Positions 1 through 11,887 of a stretch of DNA of 64,000 bases are shown one piece after another. The notes under the pieces are model-generated. The model worked only from the letters and a program-made list of their open reading frames with translations, had not been told where the DNA came from and did not search any database. Position 1 is the stretch's first letter. Each line of letters opens with the position of its first letter. The position numbers and the translations under genes were made by a program. The stretch is from positions 22,092,352 through 22,156,351 of the forward strand of contig NW_023998414.1 in assembly GCF_014805625.2 (NCBI RefSeq), given 5' to 3'. The stretch comes from Glossina fuscipes. Its lineage: Eukaryota; Arthropoda; Insecta; Diptera; Glossinidae.

Positions 1-912
1 AAAGTTAATTATCATCCTCCACGTTCCACGGTGTGTAAAATTGCGCGTAATACCATGCGTTGATCATATGAAATTATTAAAGTGATTAACATATAATCAA
101 TTAATTTCAATTTTTATTAATTTTTTTTCTATTCCCAAAATTTAATAGAAAATTTTAATTAATTAATGATTATTAATCGCATTCATGAAATTGTTTATAT
201 TCAAGAAATCCACGATAGTTTATTTAATTCTTTTCATTTATTTATTTCAATTTCGATAAATGATGTAAGAGCATTAAGACAACTTACAATGTTTACTTAC
301 AGCTATAATACGCCAATTGAATTCCGAATCTTGGCAGCAGAACTTAAACGTACTGATAACTATGCGATCGAGCACGTGATTGCTTCCAATAAGATTCGTT
401 TCGGTTTTCTTTTCTATTTCACAGGCGGGTAACGTATTGCAATTTCTCAAGAATTTTACATACATAGGTTGCGTGCACGCAATACTAAAATAATTCATAT
501 ATATTTACATTTTAGCAAATTACTATATAATAATAATGTTGAAACTGGGGTATGCAAATTTTTCTTCATAACATTTTCATTTCTTTCACATCTTTCTTAC
601 CGACAAATACATACAGATACGTAGCCGTATATAAAGAAAAAAAAAAAAAAAAAAAAAATGAAATCAAATTTCATTCTGCATTCACGTCTACAATGCAGTT
701 TAGTGGTTTTTGAAGAAATCAAATCATCTAATACGATTGACATATAGACAGGTGTTTGAACATATAAATGGAACAAATTCTTAGTCTCTTACTACTTGAT
801 AGCACGATTCTAATGCATTTTTGCCATGAATTCTCGGGCTAAATGGTTTATATAACAAGAGAGAAATAAACTTGAATTTTGTTCAATATTAAAGGAAAAA
901 GGTTCTACGATA

Positions 913-952
<40 letters not shown>

Positions 953-1248
953 ATATATGCGTATACGTACATTTGTATACTTACATAGTTGTATATATAT
1001 ATATGTATAGATATAAATTGATAGAGTCATGTGTTTTTTCTCATGTTGACATACATAAATATATATACATGTGCATGCACACATACATCCATGCATGCAT
1101 GCATACATACAACACGCGAAAAACGTCCAAACGATTTTGGATAAAGCATTGTCAACCGCAACCACGCTATGCAAAATTATGGAAAACGTGAACACAGCGT
1201 GAATACAGTGTCGCCCACGCGCCAATAATATATGCCGCGTCGATTTGG
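1..1248. other. upstream AT-rich non-coding sequence
   Basis: No supported gene. It contains a poly-A run at about 638-658, a (TA)n tract at 916-944 that grades into TATG/CATA-rich sequence up to 1110, and the short GCAT repeat at 1090-1104. Open frames here follow the TA/CA repeats and have repeat-derived composition. Confidence 0.6.
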
Positions 1249-1905
1249 TCAAACGAAGTATTACAAAGTATTCGTATTCGGCGAAAGCTGGAAGCGGTTC
1301 AAAGGCTGCACACGTTCAGACTGATGCTGGCTTATTGCACAGTTTCAATCCAGGAATATTACCCATCGAGCTGCTATTGAAGGAGCTGTGTTATGTATTC
1401 GCAGTGGCAAAAAGGACAGAACTACTGGCGAAAGAAATTATGGCAGATGTTTGCAGACTTAAGACTTCTCTACGGCAGAACTTGTTGACAGAATAACAGC
1501 AGCGATGGGAAAATGACGCAGACAGACGGTGGACCTAGACCTTCTTCCCATAAGGAGTAAGGCAATGAGTAGGAAGGAATCCGAAGTTAAATTCCTCCTC
1601 ACAAGTTATTTGTGTCATTTCAAATTACGAGCAGATAACGCATGCGATTTGTATCGAAGCATGATCAACGAAGCGCAGCGCACTGTCTTCGTCTGTCCGG
1701 CTTGAACATATTTGAGGAATGTGCTTTTCAGATTATTGGACGTAGAAATCACGCTAAGTAACCTGTTAGCGATTGATGGGCTAGGAGAGACGATAGCCCG
1801 TCATGCTGTGATATGCAGCCACCCGATGGCGATATCCGAACTCGTAATCACAGGCAAGAAAGTGGGAGGTATGGTGTGTATTGTGAGGATCAAAAATTCA
1901 TAAGG
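1249..1905 (+). pseudogene. LINE (R1-like clade) ORF2 3'-end remnant
   Basis: A GC-richer block whose + strand translations, in shifting frames, match the C-terminal part of non-LTR retrotransposon ORF2. At 1259-1365 the reading RRKLEAVQRLHTFRLMLAYC corresponds to the region usually reading 'L..VQR...LR...AYRTVS'. At 1498-1540 comes QQRWENDADRRW, then after a +1 shift LDLLPI...ESEVKFLLTSYLCHFKLR and a later VFVCP, matching the usual 'W..RW......W.....LIP......R..GEV.F.LTQ.LSGHG.FR...CP'. Stops and at least one frameshift show it is dead. I assign it to an R1-like clade from the 'EV.F.LT..L' signature; exact clade and ends are uncertain. Confidence 0.65.
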
Positions 1906-3494
1906 GTCTATTTCGAGGTAATGTGAAAGCGATTCTGACTCATTAGTTAACAATGCGCTGCGATCGAACAGCAGAAAACAACAATGTCAAAAGTAGGATT
2001 CAATTTGCATCTATGAGCGGTAATCTATTTCCGAAAACCATTGCAGAGATTGCAACAAGCACAATGGAATAAAGCAAATGTCAGAAAAATATAGTAAACA
2101 GACAAATAATCTTACACTGATGAGGAGTGCGAATTAAACGCTTGAAACGATCCAAAGGTTGAAACTAGAAACATACGCAAGACCATACAGGGTACAAAAT
2201 AATGTCATACAGGCTGCAATCTTATATTAATCGTTTGGAGAATCTCCAGCTATTAAGGTATATATGCGCATGTATATGTAAAGAAAAATGCAATTAATTT
2301 TATAAGCTATAGTGTGGTCAACAAATTGCATATCCACAGGATAATCATTTTTTTTTTTTTTTTTTTTTTTTTTTGGTTCATTTTAATATTCTTAATATAT
2401 ATATATAATATATATATATTTTCTTTTTTTTCATTCATAAAATATTTGAACTGTGCGTACATCACGTGTATAACGAAAGATTTTTATCAGACTTTTCATC
2501 ATTACTGGTTGGGCGCCAGTGTTATTATTAACATTGCAAATTATGCTCTAATTTCTGTGTTAAAAAGTTGCCTTTCTTTGCTACCGCTTTAATATTTTTC
2601 TTTTAGCTCAGTGTTTATAACTTGAGTCGGAAGGTATGCATATTTAAACTAAGATGAGCCAATCATGTCAATTAAAATAATGATGTACATACGTACTACA
2701 ATTTGTATTATGATGTTATAATTGTATAGGAAAGAAAATTATAATTCACATAGGTACACAGACGGCAAATATTTGTGCTTTTGTGCTAACGTACAAATAA
2801 TAATAATAATAATAATAAAAAAAGATAAAAATTTCCAACTATTTCTCATAATTTCTCTTATCGAACCATCAATTATGCGTGACATATTCCAAAGTTGTCA
2901 ATACACGTCAATCATCTGGATGGTTAAGCAATTACCAAAAGAAAATTCGAAAAATGCAAAAAAAAAAAAAATGTATATTAGAAATCTTCCATAAAATTCT
3001 TTAATTTTTGTGTAAGAGAGAAAAAGAAAAGAAACCAATCGATCGAGGAATGCTCCATACATAAAGTGAAATCTTATATATTGTGAAACGGTTTCATTTC
3101 GTTTTGGAACCATGTCTTTCATTTTAATGGCTATCGAGAATGCTAACGAAAATTATTGTAAATAAAGTTTTTCGCTTTCCCTTCTCCTCCTTGTAAGCAT
3201 ACGAATAATTCGTGGTTTAGTTTAACCTAAAGACCATTTATTTGAAAGCCTTAGTAAATTATATGAATAATTAAAGAGGATCAGTACTAGATAGTAGACT
3301 AATCCGACTAGTTACAGCATTTTTCCAATACAGTGCAAGTTAACGATCAACCAGACGGAAATGGTAAGCGTGTCGTGCTCCAAGTTCCCACTTTTCGTTA
3401 CCCGTAACGCTCGTTTTGATAGAATTAAAGCCGATTAACAATCAGTTCACTATTTTCCATTTGTCAAACCATTTTTAACGCTCAGCAGGAAGCT
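1906..3494. other. AT-rich non-coding sequence
   Basis: No gene recognised. It holds a 27-base poly-T tract around 2347-2374 followed by TA repeats, an (AAT)n run at 2797-2818 and a 13-base poly-A at 2958-2970. Part may be 5' untranslated or promoter sequence of echinus, but no core promoter motif stood out. Confidence 0.5.
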
Positions 3495-4130
3495 TCAGAG
3501 ACCCCATACAGTATGTATATGCATGGCTATGTTTGTCTGTCCGCTTGTCATGTCACTTATAATCATTCTCCTAACCGCAAAAATAAAACTATCGGCTTCA
3601 AATTTGTGAGGAACATTGGAAGTTCTTTCACGCAGATTCGTATTGAAAATGGGCAAAATTGGTCGAAGGACACGCCCAGAATGTCATGCAAATCGAGATC
3701 GCCTCTGCTTTCCGAAGAGGATAAAGAATTGTTTTTTTCCTCATTACCCATAAACTATAGCAGATAAATTTACGCGTATTGAACGCGTCTTGTGTAGTAC
3801 CAGTACAAAAATGAAGAAAATTCACTGCACCTTACCACGGTAGCGCAGAAATAATTTTCAAAGCCCGCATAAAGTACATAATTCTTGGGCATTATCAAAT
3901 TTGGAATGTACCTAAGCACGTCCGTCCATTTGTCTCTCTGTCTGCTACCATTGCGTAGCATCGGTGGTAGACATTCTTCCGAATGAAGTGAAATTGAAGA
4001 TATCGCCTACGAATTTGCAAAAGAAAAGGACACGCCTATAACGCCCATACATCTATGTAACAAAACCTTTGATTTAAAAAATGAGAAAAATCAGTTGCAC
4101 CCTCTCCATATTATGAAAGTATGAGACTAT
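3495..4130 (-). repeat. dispersed non-coding repeat, copy 1
   Basis: Contains segments found again near 25940 and 40665: CTTCAGAGACCCCATA, GTTTGTCTGTCCGC, GGGCAAAATTGGTCGAAGGA, CACGCCCAGAATG, TATCGCCTACGAATTTG and ACGCCCATACATCTATGTAA. Two half-units seem to lie in tandem (3495-3830 and 3840-4130), each with its own TCCGTC block. Similar arrays of 'GTCCGTCTGTCC ... CACGCCCAC ... AACGCCCA' are common non-autonomous repeat debris in fly genomes. Orientation is called minus because other copies with a GACGGACGGACA reading lie on the + strand. Confidence 0.65.
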
Positions 4131-4790
4131 GAAAGTTTAGTTCTTTTATTTATTTATTTATTTTTTTGTTTTTTTTTGGTCCTTTTTTCGAATAACGATT
4201 CACGAGTTAATATAATTTTCTGACGTTTTTTTTGCAATTTATTTCCTCTACAAGAGAGAAAATCTTAAAAAAGAAGTTTGCGACAATGGAATAGAAAATT
4301 GCATCTATACTAATATGAATGCAGGCTATGGATAGACAATACAAGTCATATAGTTGATGCTTACACAAAATGAAAAAAACCAAGACATGACGAGATGTGA
4401 AAAATGGCTCATATAACAATTTAATTAAATGAAAATATAAAATATTCGGGCAACAAATTTGTGCACACAATCTGTCCCAGATTGTTGAAAGCACTAATGC
4501 TCTTATGTGTGTGTTGTTGAGATGGCCCTTGCAATACACTGCAATATTTAATGATAAGCATATTATTGGAAAATTGCTTGGAAAGATGAATCAATGTACA
4601 GAGAGATTATAAGAAAGTTGTTAAAAAGTGACTTGAAAGCGAGCAGGTAGTAGCTTGAAAGTAAAGCAGATAAATATCTCAGTGAAAATTAATCAGAAAT
4701 TTTTTAGAGAAAAAAAGGATTAATGGCAGCATTTTTAATAATACTAACGAAGTCAGTTTTTTTTTCTCTGTTTTTTTATTTTTTTTTTTT
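4131..4790. other. sequence just upstream of the first coding exon
   Basis: No gene recognised; the minus-strand open frame at 4207-4539 has no family signature. The last 50 bases (about 4757-4790) are a long T-rich polypyrimidine tract leading into the ACAG acceptor, so this is read as intron or 5' flanking intron sequence. Confidence 0.6.
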
Positions 4791-4854
4791 ACAGATTATG
4801 TGATCCAGATATACGCAGATCCATTGAAAGAGAGAACATTCATTTGTCGTTGCG
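4791..4854 (+). promoter_or_regulatory. splice acceptor and 5' leader with a start-stop uORF
   Basis: TTTTTTTTTTACAG ends at 4794 and is the only good acceptor just upstream of the Cys-box exon, so the exon probably starts at 4795. The leader then contains ATG TGA at 4798-4803, a start codon directly followed by a stop. Start-stop elements of this kind hold initiating ribosomes at the leader and can reduce downstream translation. An in-frame TGA at 4825-4827 confirms that the main frame begins at 4855. Whether the leader is used depends on the acceptor call. Confidence 0.6.
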
Positions 4855-5103
4855 ATGGCCTCGCCTATGACACCTACACCGGTGTATAGATTGGCAGCCG
4901 CGACGTCACATCATCACATCTATGCTATTCCTACGCCCCAATATTATGATATGGGAACAGTGAAAACGCTAGCCGAACGTACACGTCTTATAGAATTGTT
5001 AAGGGCACCGAACATATTGACATCGCCCACCATAGAACCATCATCGAAAGGTCTGTTAAATGGACCGGGACAAAATAATTGCTTTCTTAATTGTGCTGTA
5101 CAG
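4855..5103 (+). CDS. ec: echinus first coding exon: N-terminus plus USP Cys box with the catalytic cysteine
   Basis: Encodes 83 residues and ends in phase 0 at CAG|GTGAGT. Residues 1-65 are a variable Thr/Pro/Tyr-containing leader. Residues 66-83, GLLNGPGQNNCFLNCAVQ, are the USP Cys box; Cys76 (codon 5080-5082) is the nucleophile, and Asn74/Asn75 sit where USPs place the oxyanion-hole residue. The GPGQNxCFLN spelling in place of the usual GLGNTCYMN is typical of USP53/USP54. ATG 4855 is chosen because an in-frame TGA at 4825-4827 precedes it with no ATG between. The product is a predicted C19 cysteine peptidase acting on ubiquitin chains. The human relatives were long called inactive and have more recently been reported to act on K63-linked chains (from memory). 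An acceptor at 4794 with a long T-rich tract marks the exon start. Confidence 0.93.
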
Positions 5104-5199
5104 GTGAGTTTTTCTTTATTCTTTTTTACCCTTTAATTAATGAGTTTTATGTTTCTGTCGCTGCATATACGTACATTAAACATATATTGTTTACATGCC

Positions 5200-5230
<31 letters not shown>

Positions 5231-5419
5231 CATGTTATAAATTAAATCAACCTAATATTATTCAGATGTACACATGTAATCGAGTCATGGGAATATGATT
5301 TCATTTCATTAACACAAAAAAAAGAGAACAGATTATGCATTATGCAAAGGGAAAATGCGCGAAAGTGTAATTCGCCAGAGATATAAAAAGCTTTACAAAC
5401 AAAGGGATTGTTATACATT

Positions 5420-5459
<40 letters not shown>

Positions 5460-6379
5460 TTCTTTTTTTTTTTTTTGTATTCTATTGTTGCATATAAATA
5501 AATGCTTATGTGTGTATGCAATTTCTTTACAATTTTGCTCTTATTACCTTTATGAAGTACCTGTACGTTCTTCAATCTACGTACTTACATACATGCTACT
5601 CTCATCATTTTCTCCCTAGGAAATAACAATTCCGAAAACGCTATAAAAATCCACATATCGATATCTAAATGTGAATGTAAAGTAATACTGAGTCCACGTT
5701 TAGTCACATGAGTCAAATGTCTGTTTAACTGAATCGCAACGAAACAATTACAAGATGTTGCCGCTCCAGATGACTTATGACTAATATGCGATGAATAACT
5801 AATATTCGATCCAAGCTAAGAATATAATTTATTTACTTGATCTTCTTTGATATTAATTTTTAGTTTGTTTTCTTTTCTTAATGGTTGTCTTACTTCTCAA
5901 GGTGTTAAATACATTTTAAATTATTCGAGCGTTTGTAGGTTTCAAACTTAATGGTTATTCGGTTTGGCTTATCATTCGATTTTTTTTTTCTCCTTTATGT
6001 AGATACCTTTGGGGGAGTATTTGTTAAGTTTTTGTAAAATCTAAAAATTAATATTGAAATGAAATGCTTTTGGGACTGATTGTTAATCTTTAGAGTCATT
6101 TTTTTTTATTTTTTGTATTTTTCTTTTTAATAATCATAAAAGCCATAATTATTTTATGTAATTTGATAGCAGCAGGTTTCTGGTATAGGCTTTAATGCCT
6201 TGACCTGCAAACATCAAAATTGGAACAATTTCATGCAATATTGTTTCTTACGATTTGCTCACAGAATTTTTAGAAACGAAAAGAATGAATGAATGAATGA
6301 ATTAATAACTTAGCAAGGAACTCTACAGGTGCATAACGTAAAAACGCATGCATAATGCTACCCACTCTTTTTTAGGTAA

Positions 6380-6414
<35 letters not shown>

Positions 6415-7745
6415 CACGCTCACACTCATGTATAAGTACAAATTCGGTTTAATATTGTGTTCTTTTGACTGTAATTGTTGTAGTTATTGTAGCATGTTGA
6501 AAGTTGTTATATGCAGAGACAACTATATAGAAAGATGGTCCAATATTTTGGTTTTAAAATTCTTCTTCTAGCAGCTTATTTCAAACTTTTTGCGTTTCTA
6601 TTATCAATCGTAATAGTAATGCTGTTAAGTAGCAGTCCTTCGATAGATTATGTCAATAGTTTCTTGAAAGCAGAAGCAATAGATATTTTATCCTCTATAT
6701 AGTATACACATAAGTTTGAATGTATGAAAAAAACCATATGTTGATAGAAAATCAGATTTGTTGAGTTTTTTTCGTCGTTTATTTGATATTGAAAAATATG
6801 AATAAAATTCCAGAATATTCTAAAGCAATCTAGAATATATTCTACAATGTGAAATAATTCATATGTGAAGTGGTGGAAAATTGCAGAAATAAAATGAATA
6901 AATATATAAGTAATAAGATATCAAGGAACTATTAACAGAATCTTTATTCATACAGACGATGCGAATGAAACCGCGAGCAGAAAATCAAATTGCATAGCTG
7001 TTGATAATAGAAGCGCAAAAGGTCCCTAATTATCTCCTTGTTTGAATTTTGTATAAAATGTTGGGCCATCTTATCGATTAGTTAGTTGCCTGCGTTATAA
7101 GGAAAATTCGGTCTGCTCTAGTTTTATTCTCTCCTCTTGTTATATACATATTGTATTATTTATTTTTTTCTTTTTGCGCCAATTTTTTTTTCTTATGTGG
7201 TTTTGTTTGATTTTTAATGATCAAATTTTTAAAGAAAATAAGAGAGAAAAAAATGTAATAATAATTTTTTGATTGCCGAGCACCTGCATAGCCTTATAAA
7301 TTACTAACAATTGCTTAACATCAACAACATTATTGTGAATATGATTGCTCGATGATTGAAGGCAAGTTTTTCATTCATTTAAACTTCAAGATTATAGAAA
7401 TATTTCAATGATTAATAATTAAAAAATATAAATGTAACGTTGCACGTTATTTAAGTATTTGAGTGTATATGCGGTCGCGTTACTTTCTTTAGTTCATTTA
7501 CTTACTTTCATCTATTATTACATAGTACATAGATAGATTTATATACACAAACTAATATTTATAAATATAAAGGATAAGCGTAAATGAACTATGGGCATAA
7601 CAAGTCACTTTATAACTTTACTTTTCTTTAGATCATAAGCTTCCCTGTATTAAAAACACGGCCGCACTTGAATTTTTAACGCGCGAGCATTGAGTTGTAA
7701 GTCGCGAAGAAATGCAATTCTCACATTTTTCTCCTCAAGAATGCT
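5104..7745 (+). other. echinus intron 1, proximal part
   Basis: Begins with the GTGAGT donor. Mostly unremarkable AT-rich DNA with (TA)n at 5208-5231 and 5424-5455, a poly-T at 5463-5476 and a (CA)n(TA)n block at 6380-6414. A possible acceptor at 5618-5619 (TCTCCCTAG) and an AG|GT site at 6375 are discussed separately. No gene in it. Confidence 0.7.
6361..6381 (+). promoter_or_regulatory. candidate recursive splice site (AG|GT juxtaposition)
   Basis: CCCACTCTTTTTTAG|GTAAAC places a pyrimidine-rich acceptor (AG at 6374-6375) directly against a donor-like GTAAAC. Very long fly introns are often removed stepwise at such zero-length exons. The site sits only 1.3 kb into the intron, and the donor is not the optimal GTAAGT, so the call is tentative. 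Confidence 0.25.
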
Positions 7746-8210
7746 TCGAATTAAATAGTTAGGGACATAGAATTGTAGCAAGGGTTTATCGTGGGTTCCT
7801 GCCTGAAAGGCTTAACCCCACGGTGGCCCAAGCCACTTTAAGCGTACTACGCCCCCTGGCGAGTTAGACAATCCCCACAGAGTAGGGGCCTAAACAACAG
7901 TTTATTGTGTATGGAACAATAAACCTCACTCTGGTCAGTGGTGAGGTCTAGCTGCACTCAAATTGTTCCACTTTGGCTAGGAACTTGCCGACCACAACCA
8001 CCACGAGTACTCCCCGAAGGGCCGCACCCAAGCAGTCAGGACTCACAAATTGATCAACGATATGCGTTCAAAACGGGTAAAAATTGCGCTCGCTTCCGCC
8101 ATAAGGCTTCCACGGCGCCGTTGATCAATTACCACCATTACCCGCAGGCATCCGTGACATATGTTCAAAAGTAAAAATAAGGCGAAAGGGGAAAAAGCCT
8201 TTCCATCAAA
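7746..8210. repeat. GC-richer island, possibly transposable-element derived
   Basis: Composition changes sharply from about 30% GC to near 50%. The text includes GGCTTAACCCCACGGTGGCC, CTAGGAACTTGCCGACC and CCCCGAAGGGCCGCACCC, unlike the flanking intron. The + frame 7938-8174 and the opposite frame show no family I know. It reads like the untranslated leader or an unassigned portion of a retroelement, but I cannot name one. Confidence 0.35.
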
Positions 8211-9534
8211 TCCCTTTTTTAATTTTTGCATGTATTAATTCTCAAGGGACATAGATTGAATTTAATCTATGTGTGTTGACGAATTTCGGCAATGATGGTC
8301 ACCATGTTTTAAATCATTTCATTCAAAGAGCAAATACAGCCACCATTAATGCGATCGTACATCAAGCGCCTCGTATTATCTTAAAATAACTGCCTACTAA
8401 TAGATGCAAACAAATTTTTTTTCCTTTCCTGAATCTATGATATTTGCTTGGTATATATTTATATTTTAATTTATTAAAATTGACTTTACTTACGCCACAC
8501 ACTGTAACTATAAATAATTAGTAAAGTTAAAGAAAAGAAAAAAAACAAAAAAGTTAAAAAACATGACCGACATGACCGACACGACACATAACGATAACAA
8601 ATGTTAATAGCATTCTCTATTGGAATATCTCTAACTCTTTTCGACTACAATCATGTTTTCGGTACATCATTGCATAGCTGGCATTTTTTGATGAGTCATT
8701 GCGACTATTAAAGGACCTTTTAATGAGCTTTGAATGAGAGAAAAGTGGTTTTAATAATCATTAGGTTTCGCTTATTTATTTATTTATTTTTTTTTATTTT
8801 TCATACATTTATTTGCATGATGTTCGGTTTTGATACTTAAGAAAACCAGCTGCAAAGTTTAATCGTTCAACTCCTACTGTACACATGCCAGGCTTTTTGT
8901 TAACATGAAACATGTTTTCTTTAAAAGATGTTTCAATATGTTCCGTCCAAGGGATACAAGAGTAATCGAGAATTGTGAAACTGAAGTATGAAGTTTGTTT
9001 GTTTTTTTTTTCTTGTGTGTTTTTATGTTTTGGCAGAATTTATGTTTGATTAAAAACGAGCACGCGACACGAAGGCAGATGTAAATTTCTTTGCGCAAAA
9101 AATCCTCAAGCTAAGGGTGAAAATATGTGAAATCTATCTGCCAGCTTTTAATTCATCCTTTCACAGCAACAGTCTTTAGCTTTATTAATTTCGCTATATA
9201 AACAAACGATAGTCATTCGTTTTATAATAATATATGTATACGTCTACCTGTTCTTCTATTCGTGTTTGGAGTTCTTAAGATTGAAAGACTCCGCAGGAAA
9301 GGTGCAAAATATATATTATTTTATACCCAGGAAGCTCTATATATATATACTGTCTACAGCTCTCTATCGAGCTAGAGCTTGCTTGAAAAAATCATGCCAA
9401 TGTATAGCGCAAGAATCAAGATTCGCGTTAAGGCCGAATCTAACATTACATTTATATTTTGATTAAAACAACAACAACAACAAAAAAAAAATAAATAAAT
9501 AAATAAAGTAATATATAAACAAAAAGAAATAATT

Positions 9535-9565
<31 letters not shown>

Positions 9566-10164
9566 CAGTATAAAAAACATTATTTGCTTACAAAGGTTTC
9601 ACTTGTTTTTTTTTTTTTTTTCTATAACACGTTCTAATTCTCATCTCCCATATATTATACAAAGCATGCAGTATACGTAGATCTAATTGTTTATATAAAC
9701 ATGATATTAAAATAAGAGTTTTATTAATAAAATTTATTTATAACTCCCTTATCATAATTCTCAAGCTTTTTTAATGTTTTCTTATTGGATTTTATATACA
9801 TAAATGCATACATACAAACATACATGTATACGATATATGAATAAACAGTTGCATGTTACATGCCATTTGAATACACATACATTCATTAAATTGTATGCAT
9901 ATGCATTAATCTGTTGCCGTAGCAAACATGAAACAAGAACAACATTTTATACACAATTTACGTAAAAATCATATTAACTATATAAACATTTCATGCAAAT
10001 TCTCATGTTTCTCTAACACAATTTAGACGATTGTTCAAAAAAAAAAAAAGAAAAAGAGTAGAAGAACTAGTAAGACACTCACTCACATCATTCTTAGGTG
10101 TATTTTTATAAACAAATCAATCGAACTCATATCTGATTTGCCTTTGGAGCTTTTAAAAATCTTT

Positions 10165-10203
<39 letters not shown>

Positions 10204-10735
10204 TATATATATATAGATATGAATATCCGATTAAATTTTCGATTGATATATCCCGTAGGTACGAGTTTTTCGAAGATAATGTAGACAATATTTCTTTTGC
10301 TCTTTTCTTATATATGCTCTTAATTTTACAACCTTAGTAGGTATGTTTGTAACTGAACCGTGTTTCAAGTTTCTCGGAGGAATTTACCAAAGAATTTATT
10401 ATATATATATGAAGTTTCAATTTCTTATGTCAGTTTTTGCAATAGTGAAACTAGCAAATTGCAAATGGACGAACGGACGTACACACGGATAAGGAAACAA
10501 GCAGAGTTAAAACAATTCAATTATCTTATAGTTAGAATAAATATATATGTTTCATGAAGTTTTCGATGCCCATTCCTAGCTTTCAAGAATGGTCTGATAA
10601 GAACTAATGTTATACTCGTCGTTTTCGAGAGAGCGTTAGTCACAAGAGAAAAATTATGCAGCCTTCTGAGCAACATGCACGTACAAGTAGCAGGCAGCAG
10701 TTAGCTGGTACAACAGTGTTCGCAGCAGACGTGTG
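8211..10735. other. intron 1, AT-rich
   Basis: No gene. Contains (ATAA)n at 9489-9506, (AAT)n at 9535-9561, poly-T 9607-9621, (TA)n at 10168-10215, and at 10440-10500 a GGACGAACGGACG fragment that may be a short scrap of the dispersed repeat. Confidence 0.6.
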
Positions 10736-11035
10736 GGCTTCGTAGGCGCGTCCTTTGAAAAGTTTAGTTAATTTTTAAAATCGTTTACTCGATTTGAAGG
10801 CGAAATTTTCATTTTTGTGAATTGGAAAATGTTTACCACACATACTAGACAGTTGAGCAGTTGGACAGATGAATGGACGGACGTGCTTACGTGCGTTCCA
10901 AATTTAAAATTGGCCAAGAATTTATACACTTTGTGGGTACTTGAGTGATAAAGATATTGAAAAAAATGAATTACATTCCGATACCTATATCGCGTAGGCA
11001 TGGTCAATAGTTTCAATTTTTTACAGATACTACAT
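10736..11035 (+). repeat. dispersed non-coding repeat, copy 2a
   Basis: Shares the string GGCGCGTCCTTTGAAAAGTT... with GGCGTGTTCTTTGAAAAGTT at 23405, then a shared CCACA...AGACAGTTG / CAGTTGGGCA block, GGACGGACGTGC, and AAATTTAAAATTGGCCAAGAA, followed by the 'TTTGTGGGTAC' module. Same orientation as the copy at 23390. Confidence 0.65.
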
Positions 11036-11194
11036 CATCGTCCATACAATGTACGTTCAAAATTTTTCTAGATTTATCTGTCGTAGCTTATGAACAATGA
11101 AAAAAAGACTAAGTTTTCATTCCTATTAAAAAATCGAGATATCCTGACATAGTACTGTAAACATGATCTTCGACCAATTTTGCCGTTTTTGCCG

Positions 11195-11445
11195 ATTTTC
11201 AATACCAACCTGCGTGCAAGAGCTTCAAACATTTGAAGTCGATAGCTTTATTCTGGCGGCCAGGGATATGTTTACAGGAAATGTTACAGAGTCGGACGGA
11301 CGGACATGCTTAATTCGACTCAGAATTTGATTGTGGTCCAGAATATATATACTTTGTGTGGTCTGTGAAGATTTCTTCTTGACGTTGTAAACGTCTTGAT
11401 AAAATGAATATATCCTTTGGTGATGAGTACAAAAAAAAAAAGTAT
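11195..11445 (+). repeat. dispersed non-coding repeat, copy 2b
   Basis: Includes CCAACCTGCGTGCAAGAGCT, TCGGACGGACGGACATGC, CGACTCAGAATTTGAT, AGAATATATATACTTTGTG, GACGTTGTAAACGTCTTGAT and AATGAATATATCC, the same order of modules as 23770-24070 and 48505-48775. It probably forms one degenerate element with copy 2a. Confidence 0.7.
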
Positions 11446-11887
11446 AATCATCTTGATGCAAAATGTGTTCAATACACAGCGTGCATCAATGAGAGCACTT
11501 CACTTATTTAAATTTCATTAACATTGCCTAACTATTTCAATCTTGTGGAATCAATATATTCGTCGAAGATATGTAAACATATCTGGTCAAATGTAGCATA
11601 GAATAAATGTTTTCCAGAATTTCCAGAAAGTCGTACTGAACCACTTATAGATATTGCTAATTATCGTAAGTTGGAAAAGAGACGTTGATTAATACTTGCA
11701 CAACATCCTAACAAGGCGTCTAAAACGGGATGTTCTTACATTTGTTTTTCTTAAATCTTAAGCAGTAATACAGCCATTGTTTAACTAGCGCGAGCAACAA
11801 TGAAAAGGTTCGCTTTAAGGCCAAGCCGGTACGAATAGATAAAGCATCGATGCGTTCTCGATTTTCATTGTAATTTCAACGCAAAAA

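Noticed and set aside
905..1252. Overlapping long frames on both strands
   Set aside because: Both are translations of TA/CATA simple repeats.
4207..4539. 110-codon minus-strand open frame upstream of the first coding exon
   Set aside because: No recognised motif and it lies in sequence read as intron or leader of the + strand gene.
5608..5646. Acceptor-like TTTTCTCCCTAG followed by eight phase-0 codons and TAA
   Set aside because: Too short to be informative and no nearby polyadenylation signal; a chance acceptor is likely in T-rich intron.
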